Origin: SIG603 sp964369415
GTDB taxonomy: Bacteria > Bacillota > Clostridia > Oscillospirales > Acutalibacteraceae
DNA: 64,000 nucleotides
Assembly: GCA_964369415.1 (NCBI GenBank)
Contig: CAYJFP010000009.1
Span: 1-64,000, forward strand
Direction of reading: 5' to 3'
Under the pieces are notes generated by a model. That model saw only the letters and a program-made list of their open reading frames with translations, was not told the DNA's origin and did no database searches. A program made the position numbers and the translations under genes. This document shows, one piece after another, positions 51,974 to 60,203 of this stretch. Within the stretch, counting starts at the first letter, position 1, and the number at the start of each line of letters is the position of its first letter.

Positions 51974-52912
51974 ATGGCAAAATTATCACAAGAACTGCAA
52001 AATTACATGGGCACAAATGTAAAACCTACCGATTTTGATGAGTACTGGGAAAAAGCCCTATCTCTACTTGAAAACCACAATCCAAAACTTGAAATTGTAA
52101 AAGCCGAGACTCAGTTTAACAGCGCCACTTGTTATCACCTATATTTTATCGGTGTTGGCGGCTCTAAAATTCACGCAAAATATCTTGTTCCAAAACAAAA
52201 CGCAAATGATAAGGCGATTCTTCAATTCCACGGATACATGTACTATTCGGGTAGTTTTAGCGAAAAACTCAGCTATGTTTCAGAGGGCTATTCTGTTATC
52301 TCGATGGACTGCCGTGGACAGGGCGGACCTTCTGAAGATTTAGGTTCTACAAAGGGAACTACAATTTTCGGACATGTAATCAAAGGTTTAAGCGGCGACA
52401 AGGAAGATTTGTACTATAAAAACGTGTTTTTGGACACCGCTCTTCTTTCTAAAATCGTCAAAAACTTCGACGGCATAAACGATATTTACACCATGGGTCT
52501 TTCACAAGGCGGTGCGCTTTCTTTGGTTTGTGCGGCTCTTTCGCCTTATGTAAGCAAAGTAGCAGTGCAAAATCCATTTCTCTCGGACTATAAGAAAATT
52601 TGGGAAATGGGCGCTTCGAGAGACAATTATAGACTAATAGACTACTTTAGACTCTTTGACCCATTTCACGAAACCGAGGATGAGGTTTTTAACAAGCTCG
52701 GCTACATAGACGTCCACAATTTTGCCAACAAAATAAAGGCTAAAGTACTTTTCGGCACTGGAGAAAAGGACGACGTCTGCCCTATTTACACACAAATGGC
52801 TATATATAACAATTTAACATGTGAAAAAAATTTACTTTTATACCCCGACTTTGCCCATGAGGACATGCCCATGTTCTGGGATAAAGCCTTGATATTTTTT
52901 AATGAAGATTAA
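51974..52912 (+). CDS. CE7 acetyl esterase (acetyl xylan esterase/cephalosporin deacetylase family)
   Basis: 312 residues, alpha/beta hydrolase of the AXE1/CE7 family. RGQGG (in MDCRGQGGPS) and the nucleophile elbow GLSQGG with Ser177 are the two family signatures; the Asp and His follow in GTGEKDDVCP and DFAHEDMP. CE7 enzymes remove acetyl groups from small acylated sugars in the cytoplasm, usually as hexamers. It lies 26 bases after the sulfatase gene. Together they would strip sulfate and acetate from imported oligosaccharides before or after the GH13 step. Confidence 0.92.
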   Translation: MAKLSQELQNYMGTNVKPTDFDEYWEKALSLLENHNPKLEIVKAETQFNSATCYHLYFIGVGGSKIHAKYLVPKQNANDKAILQFHGYMYYSGSFSEKLSYVSEGYSVISMDCRGQGGPSEDLGSTKGTTIFGHVIKGLSGDKEDLYYKNVFLDTALLSKIVKNFDGINDIYTMGLSQGGALSLVCAALSPYVSKVAVQNPFLSDYKKIWEMGASRDNYRLIDYFRLFDPFHETEDEVFNKLGYIDVHNFANKIKAKVLFGTGEKDDVCPIYTQMAIYNNLTCEKNLLLYPDFAHEDMPMFWDKALIFFNED

Positions 52913-52929
52913 GTGAAAGGACGAAAAAA

Positions 52930-53631
52930 ATGAGTATTACATATCCAAACGGAGCTAAAAAAGCCTTTACCGTAAGCTACGACGACGGAGTAGGACAGGA
53001 TAAAAGGCTGGTCGAAATTTTAAATAAATATAAGATAAAAGGCACTTTTAACATAGGTTTTGGACTTTTAGACGAGAAAGACCACTGGGAAACAGAGGGC
53101 GTTATCGTGAAAAGGCTTAAATCAAGCGAGGTTAAAGACCTCTTTAAAGGGCACGAAGTCGCCTGCCACGGACTTACCCATCCACATATACCAAACTTAG
53201 AACACGAAGAAAAAGTAAGACAAATCGTAGAAGACAAGGAGTCACTCGAAAATCTCTTAGGCGAAAAAGTAGAGGGCATGTCCTATCCTTTTGGCGGTGT
53301 AGACGACGAGATGATAGAAATCATGAAAAATTGCGGCTTAAAATACGGCAGAGTCGTGCCGTCTACAAACGGCTTTGACTTACCAAAAGACTTTTTCAGA
53401 TTACAGCCAACTGCCCATCATAACGATGAGGAAATTTTTGATTTAATCGAAAATTACAAAAAACTTGATGAAAACGAGCTTTCGGTTTTTTATCTATGGG
53501 GGCATAGCTATGAGTTTGACGTGGATGATAACTGGGAGCATATAGAAAAAATATGCAGTGAAATTCATGGTCAAGAGGACATTTGGTACTGCACAAACCT
53601 TGAGTTAATTAAGTTTTTAGAAAGCTTATAA
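52930..53631 (+). CDS. polysaccharide deacetylase family (CE4-like), cytoplasmic
   Basis: 233 residues, NodB-homology barrel. Metal and base residues: FTVSYDDGVGQDKRLVEIL (Asp-Asp at about 18-19), EVACHGLTHPHI (two His, near 77-81) and the SYPFGGVDD motif. No signal peptide, so it acts inside the cell on small substrates, unlike most wall deacetylases. It is 17 bases after the CE7 gene (RBS AAAGGA). Presumed role: removal of an N- or O-acetyl group from an imported sugar. Confidence 0.85.
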   Translation: MSITYPNGAKKAFTVSYDDGVGQDKRLVEILNKYKIKGTFNIGFGLLDEKDHWETEGVIVKRLKSSEVKDLFKGHEVACHGLTHPHIPNLEHEEKVRQIVEDKESLENLLGEKVEGMSYPFGGVDDEMIEIMKNCGLKYGRVVPSTNGFDLPKDFFRLQPTAHHNDEEIFDLIENYKKLDENELSVFYLWGHSYEFDVDDNWEHIEKICSEIHGQEDIWYCTNLELIKFLESL

Positions 53632-53645
53632 CAGGAGATAACAAC

Positions 53646-54425
53646 ATGAAAAAATTAATCGACAGCCATGTTCACATCGGATATTTAGAGGGAATGGGCG
53701 GTCATGTGGACATGACGAGGGAGAAAATACTCACTCATATGGAAAAATCGGGCACTACTCACTCTATAGTTTCCACGGGAATGTGTGCGGAGTTTTTTGA
53801 CCCATCGGCAAAATATGTAAACATGGAGAAAAACCAACTAGAGCACAATCAGGACATGCTAAAAATCTTTGAAAATGACGGAAACATTAAATTTACGTTT
53901 TGGATTAGGCCTCATTCAGAGAAATTTTCAAACAAAGTCGCAGATTATATTTTAGCAAACAAAGAGAAAATAAGAGGACTTAAGGTGCACCCGTTTCACT
54001 CTGGGATAAGGGTTGACGACGACAGGCTGAGACCCTATATCGACTTTGCAAACAGTGAAAAACTGCCCGTAGAATTTCACACCGTGCTAGGTGAAGGAGT
54101 CAGCACTGAAGCAGTCGGCAAGCTTGCACTTGAGTGTAAGAACACAAACTTTATAGCCGTCCACATGGACATGATGTCAAATCACGAGGAGGCTATCGCT
54201 CCTATTGCAAAAATCGACAACCTTTTTGGTGACACGACTTGGGTAAAGTTTGAAAGATTTGAAGAAATCTACAAACTTCTCCCTAAGGAAAAAATTCTTT
54301 TCGGAACCGATGCGCCAGTTAGCGACAGTATTTTGGACTTTTACGCCCCTTATTATTCTAATTACGATGAATACAAATGTATTTTTACAGATAATATTGA
54401 AAATGTATTTGGTAGAATAGATTAA
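53646..54425 (+). CDS. TIM-barrel amidohydrolase (amidohydrolase 2 family)
   Basis: 259 residues. Metal-dependent hydrolase/decarboxylase barrel: DSHVHIGYLEG (H-x-H), LKVHPFHSG, VEFHTVLGEG, AVHMDMMSNH and the C-terminal LFGTDAPVSD Asp. Members hydrolyse lactones and amides or decarboxylate aromatic and sugar acids. It is the last gene of the plus-strand operon (14 bases after the deacetylase), followed by a terminator. A sugar-lactonase role would fit the neighbouring Gfo/Idh/MocA dehydrogenase, but this is inference. Confidence 0.85.
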   Translation: MKKLIDSHVHIGYLEGMGGHVDMTREKILTHMEKSGTTHSIVSTGMCAEFFDPSAKYVNMEKNQLEHNQDMLKIFENDGNIKFTFWIRPHSEKFSNKVADYILANKEKIRGLKVHPFHSGIRVDDDRLRPYIDFANSEKLPVEFHTVLGEGVSTEAVGKLALECKNTNFIAVHMDMMSNHEEAIAPIAKIDNLFGDTTWVKFERFEEIYKLLPKEKILFGTDAPVSDSILDFYAPYYSNYDEYKCIFTDNIENVFGRID

Positions 54426-54436
54426 TGTTTAATTAT

Positions 54437-54470
54437 AAAGCCATCTCACGAATTGTGTAATGGCTTTTTC
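54437..54470 (+). terminator. terminator of the glycan operon
   Basis: AAAGCCAT (54437-54444) pairs with ATGGCTTT (54460-54467), followed by T5. Confidence 0.75.
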
Positions 54471-54500
54471 TACAATTAGTCTTAAAAGAAATCCGACTAC

Positions 54501-54529
54501 TTGATTTCACTATTCCCGCATGATATAAT
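54501..54529 (+). promoter_or_regulatory. extended -10 promoter of the oxidoreductase gene
   Basis: TTGATT (54501-54506), 17 bp, TATAAT (54524-54529) with TGA just upstream, 63 bases before the ATG. So this gene can be expressed apart from the operon. Confidence 0.75.
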
Positions 54530-54592
54530 TTCAGTGTCTATACTTGAACATAAACAAAAATATTTAAATCACTAATAGAACGGAGTATTAAT

Positions 54593-55561
54593 ATGAAAGT
54601 AGCAATTATTGGAACATGGCATGTCCACACCGAAGAGTACACCGAATATGTTGTTAAAAGCGACAAGGCAGAGCTCTCTTGCGTATGGGACACGGACAAA
54701 GAAAGAGGAGGGGAATTTGCGAAGAAGTTTTCAGTTCCTTTTATCGAAAACTATGAAGATATTTTAAACGACGATTCTATCGACAGCGTAATCATTTGTA
54801 CAGCGACTAATGAGCACGAAGATGTCATCACAAAAGCGGCTAAGGCGAATAAAAATATTTTCACCGAGAAAGTATTGGCATTTACCATGGAAGAAGCTAA
54901 TAAAATGGCAGATACAATTAGAAAATCCGGCAAAAAATTTACCATCTCCCTTCCGCACAAAACTTTCTCTAGAGTTATTGCCCTAAAAGAAATTGCCGAT
55001 AGTGGCGACCTTGGCGAAATCACCTACATGAGAGTGAGACGTGCACACGACGGGGCTTCAACTGGCTGGCTTCCACCACACTTTTTCGACAAAGAACAGT
55101 GCGGCGGTGGCGCAATGATGGACCTTGGCGCTCATCCTATGTATCTTCTTGATTGGTTCATGGGCAAGCCGATAAGCATTTCTTCTACATTCACAAAAGT
55201 TACAGGAAAAGAAGTCGAAGATAACGCAGTTTCTACTATGGAATTTAAAAACGGTGCTATTGGAGTATCAGAAACAGGTTTTGTCTCAAAAAGACATCCT
55301 CCGATGATTGAAATTAGTGGCACAAAAGGCTGGGCGATGTTAATCGGCGATAATCTAAGCTATGGTACTGATAAAACCGACAACGAAGCTGTTGTCGTAG
55401 ACAATCTTCCTGAAGATTCTTTGCTTCCTACTTATCAGTGGATTGATGCGGTGGTGAACGACACCGAAGCTCCCTTTGGACTTGATGACGCATTAAATCT
55501 TACAAATTTAATGGAAGGTGCCTACATTTCATACGAAAAAGGAATTAAATATATTTACTAA
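54593..55561 (+). CDS. Gfo/Idh/MocA-family oxidoreductase
   Basis: 322 residues. N-terminal Rossmann fold with KVAIIGTWHVHTEEY (the usual GxGxxG replaced by GTWHVH), CTATNEHEDVITKAAKANKNIFTEKVLAFTMEEA with the catalytic EK, then the C-terminal alpha/beta domain with GGGAMMDLGAHPMYLLDWF (GxxxDxGxH signature). NAD(P)-dependent oxidation or reduction of a sugar, inositol or sugar acid is expected. It has its own promoter and terminator and follows the glycan operon. Confidence 0.88.
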   Translation: MKVAIIGTWHVHTEEYTEYVVKSDKAELSCVWDTDKERGGEFAKKFSVPFIENYEDILNDDSIDSVIICTATNEHEDVITKAAKANKNIFTEKVLAFTMEEANKMADTIRKSGKKFTISLPHKTFSRVIALKEIADSGDLGEITYMRVRRAHDGASTGWLPPHFFDKEQCGGGAMMDLGAHPMYLLDWFMGKPISISSTFTKVTGKEVEDNAVSTMEFKNGAIGVSETGFVSKRHPPMIEISGTKGWAMLIGDNLSYGTDKTDNEAVVVDNLPEDSLLPTYQWIDAVVNDTEAPFGLDDALNLTNLMEGAYISYEKGIKYIY

Positions 55562-55564
55562 TAT

Positions 55565-55603
55565 TTTAGTGGCTGTGAATATTTACAGCCACTATTTTTT
55601 TGC
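55565..55603 (+). terminator. terminator of the oxidoreductase gene
   Basis: TAGTGGCTGT (55567-55576) and ACAGCCACTA (55585-55594) followed by T7. Confidence 0.85.
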
Positions 55604-55604
55604 A

Positions 55605-55652
55605 AAAAAACAACACCCTATCATAAATGATAGGGTGCGGCTTTTTTATATC
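55605..55652 (-). terminator. terminator of the second surface protein gene
   Basis: CACCCTATCA (55614-55623) and TGATAGGGTG (55628-55637); on the minus strand followed by TTGTTTTTTT. Confidence 0.8.
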
Positions 55653-55689
55653 ATGACACTTAAACTCTAAATATTTTAGACGGTAAATC

Positions 55690-58600
55690 TTATTGAACTG
55701 TTACGCCGTCTTGTGTATCGTCATCATTGTCTTGAACTTTTTTTCTAGCAACTATAGCAACTACTACTTGAACAACTGCTATTGCAATGTGCCAAATTGT
55801 CCATCTGTCGACAAGAATCATTGGAAGTCTCATATCTTCTGTTAGAACGAATAGTATAACTGCTGCTACAGCAACGATTATGCTTGCAAGTCTTACTAAA
55901 CCTTTACGTTTAACTTGTTTTTCTTCTTCGTCTTCATCTCTTGCAGCTCTTTCGTCATCTTCTTCATCTTTCTTTTTATTGATGAAGTAGCCAACTAGTA
56001 ATGCTACTGAAAGAATTGCTGTTGCGATTGTAAGAATTAAGTTAACTAGTGCCCATGCTGCACCTGATGCGAATGGAACTTCTTCGTCTTGGATATCTAC
56101 TGCTGGTGTTTCAGCTTCTGGTGAGAACGGAACATCTGCTTCAGGGATATCTACTGCTGGTGCAACTTCGATTTCAGGAACTAATGGTGTTACTGGAACT
56201 GGAACTACCGCTGGAGTTACTGGATCTACAGGATCTGGAGTTACTGGATCTGGAGTTGTTGGAGGTGTAACTGGAGGAGTTACAACGCCTGTTCCACCTG
56301 TAGCTGGTGTAACGATAAGTGTACCGTAGTTAACTGTTATAATATAGTTTCCGTTGATTACTGTGTTTTGCTCTGCATTAGCTGGTGTAACGCTTGTGCC
56401 GTTTGCTAGGAATGTCATACCTAAAGCATTTTCATATGTGCCTTCTGTAGCATATAAAGCTGTATCTACTGAAAGTGAAGCTGATGCTAGGTTGATTCCG
56501 CCTACAACTGCGTCAAATCCGTCGTTTACTGATGTTGTAACGCCTGCTACTGCTGCTGCGATAAGATCTTCAGTGATTGTTGTGCCTTCTACTATTGTAG
56601 TGTTGCCTACGTTGAATGTGATTGGTCTTGGGTTAACTGTAAGTGTAACTGTACCGTTTGCTGTGCCTTCATAATTTGGGTTAGTAGCTGTGAATTCAAA
56701 CACTTCTGTACCAACATTTGTTAGTGAAGGAGTAGCGCCTGTAAAGTTGATTACCGTACCTTGTGGGAATAGAGCTTCGATATCTGCTGCTTGATAAGAT
56801 TCTAGTGCTACGTTATTGAATATTTTGCTGTCTGTAAAGTTTACACCGTTTAGAGCATCTGTCCATGTTAGCTCTTCGATATCAAAGTTACCTACTACTG
56901 TATTAATAGTATAGTTTTTAATGTTTGTGCTACTCATGGCAGCTGCTGTTATATTAAGTGTGCCTGTATAATCTGTGTCTGCATCGTCGTTTATACCGTT
57001 GTTAGCGCCCATTCCTGTACGATTAACTGTAAAGTTAAAGCTGTCGCCGTTTACAACTGCGCCGTTTGTGATTGTTACGCCTTCATAGCCTGTAGCTGTA
57101 AAATTTGTGCCTGTGAATGATGCGTTAACTGCATCTTCTTGACCGTAGAATTTGCTGTCATCATTAGCTACTACTGTTAGTTCTACTGGATTGATTGTAA
57201 TTGTTGCTGTGTAAGAACCGTTTGCATCATTAATCGCAATTTCTTCTGTTGTTAAAGGTGGTTGACCTGCTACTGCTGCTAAAACTTTGTATGCTACTTC
57301 GTATGTGCCTGCATCTGCACTTGTTGTTGTATAAGTTTCTGCGCTAAAGCTTTCGCCATCCCAAAATCTTACGACAAATTCTTGATTTTCAATGCCCATG
57401 TTGGAAAGAGATTTTCTAATAATTCCCATTTGGTCTGATTTTTCAAGTTCAGCCATAACTTCTTCAGCTGTAATAGTTTCAGTTTGACCATCATAAGTTT
57501 TTACTTCTTCATAGTTATTTACATAACGTGTAGAATATTGATTGGTATTCTCAACAAAAACAAAATAGTTTTCCATATTAATTTTATCAGAATAATCGAT
57601 ATACATTTGGTTTCCGTCGCCAGTTGCTAAATAGTTTTCTGCTAATAATCTGATTTCCTCATGTGCATATACATCGTAATTTGCCTCGAAATTGTCCATT
57701 ACTTCATAATTTGCTAATTCAAAGAAAGGTGTTTCAGGATTTACTAGTGGGTTATTTGCTGAATACCATGTTGATATAGAAGCGCTTGTAAATCCAACTA
57801 CGTGACCCGATGCTTGGTTCATCCAGTAGCCGTGTCCTTCATAGTGCATTTGTGTGAACAATGTGCTTGAACCGTATACCGCAAAACCGCTACCTGCTGT
57901 TAAGTGAACAAATCTTGGGTATATTTTTAATTCTACTGTTGCAACAACAGGAATTCCGTCTTCGTTTGTAATTTGTTCGCCGTTTTTAATTACGTTAAAG
58001 TTTACATCGTATGAATCAATGTCTGAATCTAATAATATCTCTTGATTTCTATTTGCATAGTTTACCCATTTTACGTTTGTAACTGAGTAGCTATCGCCTG
58101 TAACTGTGATTTCTGAGTCTACATTTCTAAGTTCTAGTGTTACGTCTTCGCCATAAAGAACTTTAGCTTTTGCTATGATTTCATCCATAGTTACAGTTAA
58201 AGCTGTGTTATCAAAAACTTTTCTTTCTTCCATGAACACTGTATCTTCTTGTGCGTTAAATGGAGTTAGAGTCAATGCTGATGTAACTTCCATCGAAGAA
58301 AGATCATCAAGTGTATAGATGTTTCCGTCTGAACCTTGCCATACTTCTACGCCGCTAGGAATTGATCCTGCAGATATAACGCCTGTGTTCATTCCCAAAA
58401 ATCCTGTTTCAATGTTTACATCGCCGTCATCGTTAACGCCATTTTTGTTCATATCAAAGTGTATTGGGTAAGAAATTTTAGGTACTACTAAAGTGGTTGC
58501 TTGGAATGTTGTGTTATAATGTGCGTTTAAGTCTCTATAAGTCTTATTATTACTATCATAATAAAGCCAACCTTTAAACTCTCCGCCGTTTGGAATCTCA

Positions 58601-59784
58601 CTAATACCAGCTAATGCTAAGAATTCTGCTTCTGTTTGTGGTAGTTTTGGTAAAACTTCCATTGTAGTTGTTCCGAATATTAAGTCAATTCTATTTACAT
58701 CATCAAACTGTGCGTCTTTGTCGTAAACATCAATATTTCTGATATTGAAGAAATAAGTGTTTGAAGCTGTATGGAAGGATGAATTTGGTTTGCTTAAAGT
58801 AACTACACTTGCATCTTCTGCGGCTTGTGCTGTAACTGAGTAGCTAACATATTTTTCTGAAGGAGTAAATCTCGCTACATATGAATCGCCCTCTTTTTGG
58901 AAATTTAGTTCTATGCCTGTATCTACAAATGTACCTGCACTTGATGTGTAAGCTTTAACATTTCCTACAGGAACTGAATTATTGCCGTTTAAATAAGTTA
59001 CTACTATTTGCTCTGTTGCTTTGTCAAAAGCCCAGTCTAATGCTGATGGTGGGTATACTAAATTGTCTGAAGTTTTAATTGAGTATGAGTATCTTACAGG
59101 GTCACAACCGATATAGTAGTAAAGAGCTTTGCTTGTGCCAAATGCTTTGCTAACCACTAATGTAATTGTAAGTGAGCCGTCTTCACTTTGAACTTCGTTG
59201 TAAGAAATAACGCCTTCTTTGTTAGCAAGTTCTAGAGTCGAAACAACAAGTTCGTCTTTTACACTTTGTGGAAGATTTGGATTTTCATGTAAATTAATTG
59301 TAATTGTTTCTTGAAGTTTGTCATCGCTTAACTCTGAGCTACTTGAAATATTGAGATATGGCTCATAAGTTGCGTATAGGCTTACGTCTTGGCCGTTTGT
59401 ATAGTAAGGGAAGCTTACTGGAGAAATGCTAGCTCCATTATCTAAAGATGTTCCCCAACCTGTGTGATAATGACCACTTGGTGCATAATTTGTTTTTGGA
59501 TATCCTTCATCTGGATTTGCTACAACTGATTTTGACTCTGTGTCATAATAGTAACCATAATTGTTTGTACGGCTTTCCATATTTGTATCTAATGCATATG
59601 GATTGTTGTATTGTCTCATGTAGAAGTCTACGCTGCCGATTCCGTCGCCGGTTTCATTTGCAAATGTTGGTACCGCTATTGCTAGAGTAGAGATTAGGAT
59701 TGCAAAGGAAAGAAATAAACTGGTGATTCTTCTTAGTCTACGTTGTCTTTGTCTGTTGTTTTTTCGCATTTGTTGATTTGTCAT
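55690..59784 (-). CDS. giant cell-surface protein with MBG domains and three-helix C-terminal anchor
   Basis: About 1364 residues. Start at ATG 59784 (GGAGG, 8 bases). A basic N terminus and signal helix span ~12-40 (ends AVPTFA). The first half contains InlB-like beta modules (SLYATYEPYL) and further beta-sandwiches. Residues ~780-1150 hold MBG-type (mostly beta-grasp) bacterial domains: TVVANDDSKFYGQEDAV, YTGTLNITAAA, TWTDALNGV. A Pro/Val/Thr linker spans ~1164-1205. The last ~130 residues are three hydrophobic helices beginning AWALVNLILT, with a strongly acidic/basic loop (EEDDERAARDEDEEEKQ) and then ILFVLTED and DRWTIWHIAI. That end is homologous to the other surface protein. Likely an exported adhesin or structural layer protein. 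Confidence 0.8.
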   Translation of the reverse strand: MTNQQMRKNNRQRQRRLRRITSLFLSFAILISTLAIAVPTFANETGDGIGSVDFYMRQYNNPYALDTNMESRTNNYGYYYDTESKSVVANPDEGYPKTNYAPSGHYHTGWGTSLDNGASISPVSFPYYTNGQDVSLYATYEPYLNISSSSELSDDKLQETITINLHENPNLPQSVKDELVVSTLELANKEGVISYNEVQSEDGSLTITLVVSKAFGTSKALYYYIGCDPVRYSYSIKTSDNLVYPPSALDWAFDKATEQIVVTYLNGNNSVPVGNVKAYTSSAGTFVDTGIELNFQKEGDSYVARFTPSEKYVSYSVTAQAAEDASVVTLSKPNSSFHTASNTYFFNIRNIDVYDKDAQFDDVNRIDLIFGTTTMEVLPKLPQTEAEFLALAGISEIPNGGEFKGWLYYDSNNKTYRDLNAHYNTTFQATTLVVPKISYPIHFDMNKNGVNDDGDVNIETGFLGMNTGVISAGSIPSGVEVWQGSDGNIYTLDDLSSMEVTSALTLTPFNAQEDTVFMEERKVFDNTALTVTMDEIIAKAKVLYGEDVTLELRNVDSEITVTGDSYSVTNVKWVNYANRNQEILLDSDIDSYDVNFNVIKNGEQITNEDGIPVVATVELKIYPRFVHLTAGSGFAVYGSSTLFTQMHYEGHGYWMNQASGHVVGFTSASISTWYSANNPLVNPETPFFELANYEVMDNFEANYDVYAHEEIRLLAENYLATGDGNQMYIDYSDKINMENYFVFVENTNQYSTRYVNNYEEVKTYDGQTETITAEEVMAELEKSDQMGIIRKSLSNMGIENQEFVVRFWDGESFSAETYTTTSADAGTYEVAYKVLAAVAGQPPLTTEEIAINDANGSYTATITINPVELTVVANDDSKFYGQEDAVNASFTGTNFTATGYEGVTITNGAVVNGDSFNFTVNRTGMGANNGINDDADTDYTGTLNITAAAMSSTNIKNYTINTVVGNFDIEELTWTDALNGVNFTDSKIFNNVALESYQAADIEALFPQGTVINFTGATPSLTNVGTEVFEFTATNPNYEGTANGTVTLTVNPRPITFNVGNTTIVEGTTITEDLIAAAVAGVTTSVNDGFDAVVGGINLASASLSVDTALYATEGTYENALGMTFLANGTSVTPANAEQNTVINGNYIITVNYGTLIVTPATGGTGVVTPPVTPPTTPDPVTPDPVDPVTPAVVPVPVTPLVPEIEVAPAVDIPEADVPFSPEAETPAVDIQDEEVPFASGAAWALVNLILTIATAILSVALLVGYFINKKKDEEDDERAARDEDEEEKQVKRKGLVRLASIIVAVAAVILFVLTEDMRLPMILVDRWTIWHIAIAVVQVVVAIVARKKVQDNDDDTQDGVTVQ

Positions 59785-59844
59785 GATAAATTCCTCCATA
59801 TATTTCACGACACCTTGTTCTGTGTCGTATGTAACTTTGAGACT

Positions 59845-59880
59845 ATTATATCAGCACCCTGTTACATTTGGGTTACATTT
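59845..59880 (-). promoter_or_regulatory. activator-type promoter with 11-bp direct repeats
   Basis: Minus strand reads AAATGTAAC-cc-AAATGTAAC, ten bases, TATAAT (complement 59845-59850) preceded by TGA. The direct repeats (59861-59869 and 59872-59880) replace the -35 box and have one-helical-turn spacing, as for PhoB/OmpR-type response regulators. The remaining sequence to 60200 is AT-rich without genes. Confidence 0.6.
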
Positions 59881-60007
59881 ATCGTTATTTTTAATCTTTT
59901 TTAAACAATCTACTTTTTAAACATTATTTTAAGCGTTTTATGTTGCTTTTTTGTGCATTTATAATATTTAGTTTCTTATTAAAGTTTATTTTTGTATTAG
60001 TTCATTC

Positions 60008-60031
60008 ATTGATTTAGCACGCTAAATCAAT
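60008..60031. repeat. perfect 24-bp inverted repeat
   Basis: ATTGATTTAGC, two bases, GCTAAATCAAT, then T5 on the plus strand. No gene is close on the plus strand, so it is either a stand-alone operator or a terminator remnant. Confidence 0.6.
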
Positions 60032-60118
60032 TTTTCAATTCATCTCACTAAAGAACACCGCACAAAAACACATACTGGTTACACATCTTTTTTAATAAAA
60101 GTAACTTTACATTAAATA

Positions 60119-60166
60119 AATAAAGCCCGTGGAGTAAAATCTCACTCACACAGGCTTTTCTTTATC
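60119..60166 (-). terminator. imperfect hairpin after the DUF1846 gene
   Basis: AAAGCC...GGCTTT arms with a GTG/CAC inner pairing (60128-60165), T-rich on the minus-strand side. Probable terminator of the DUF1846 gene. Confidence 0.55.
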
Positions 60167-60203
60167 ACAATTAATATTCAATTATATGTCTTCAACTTAC
60201 TTT

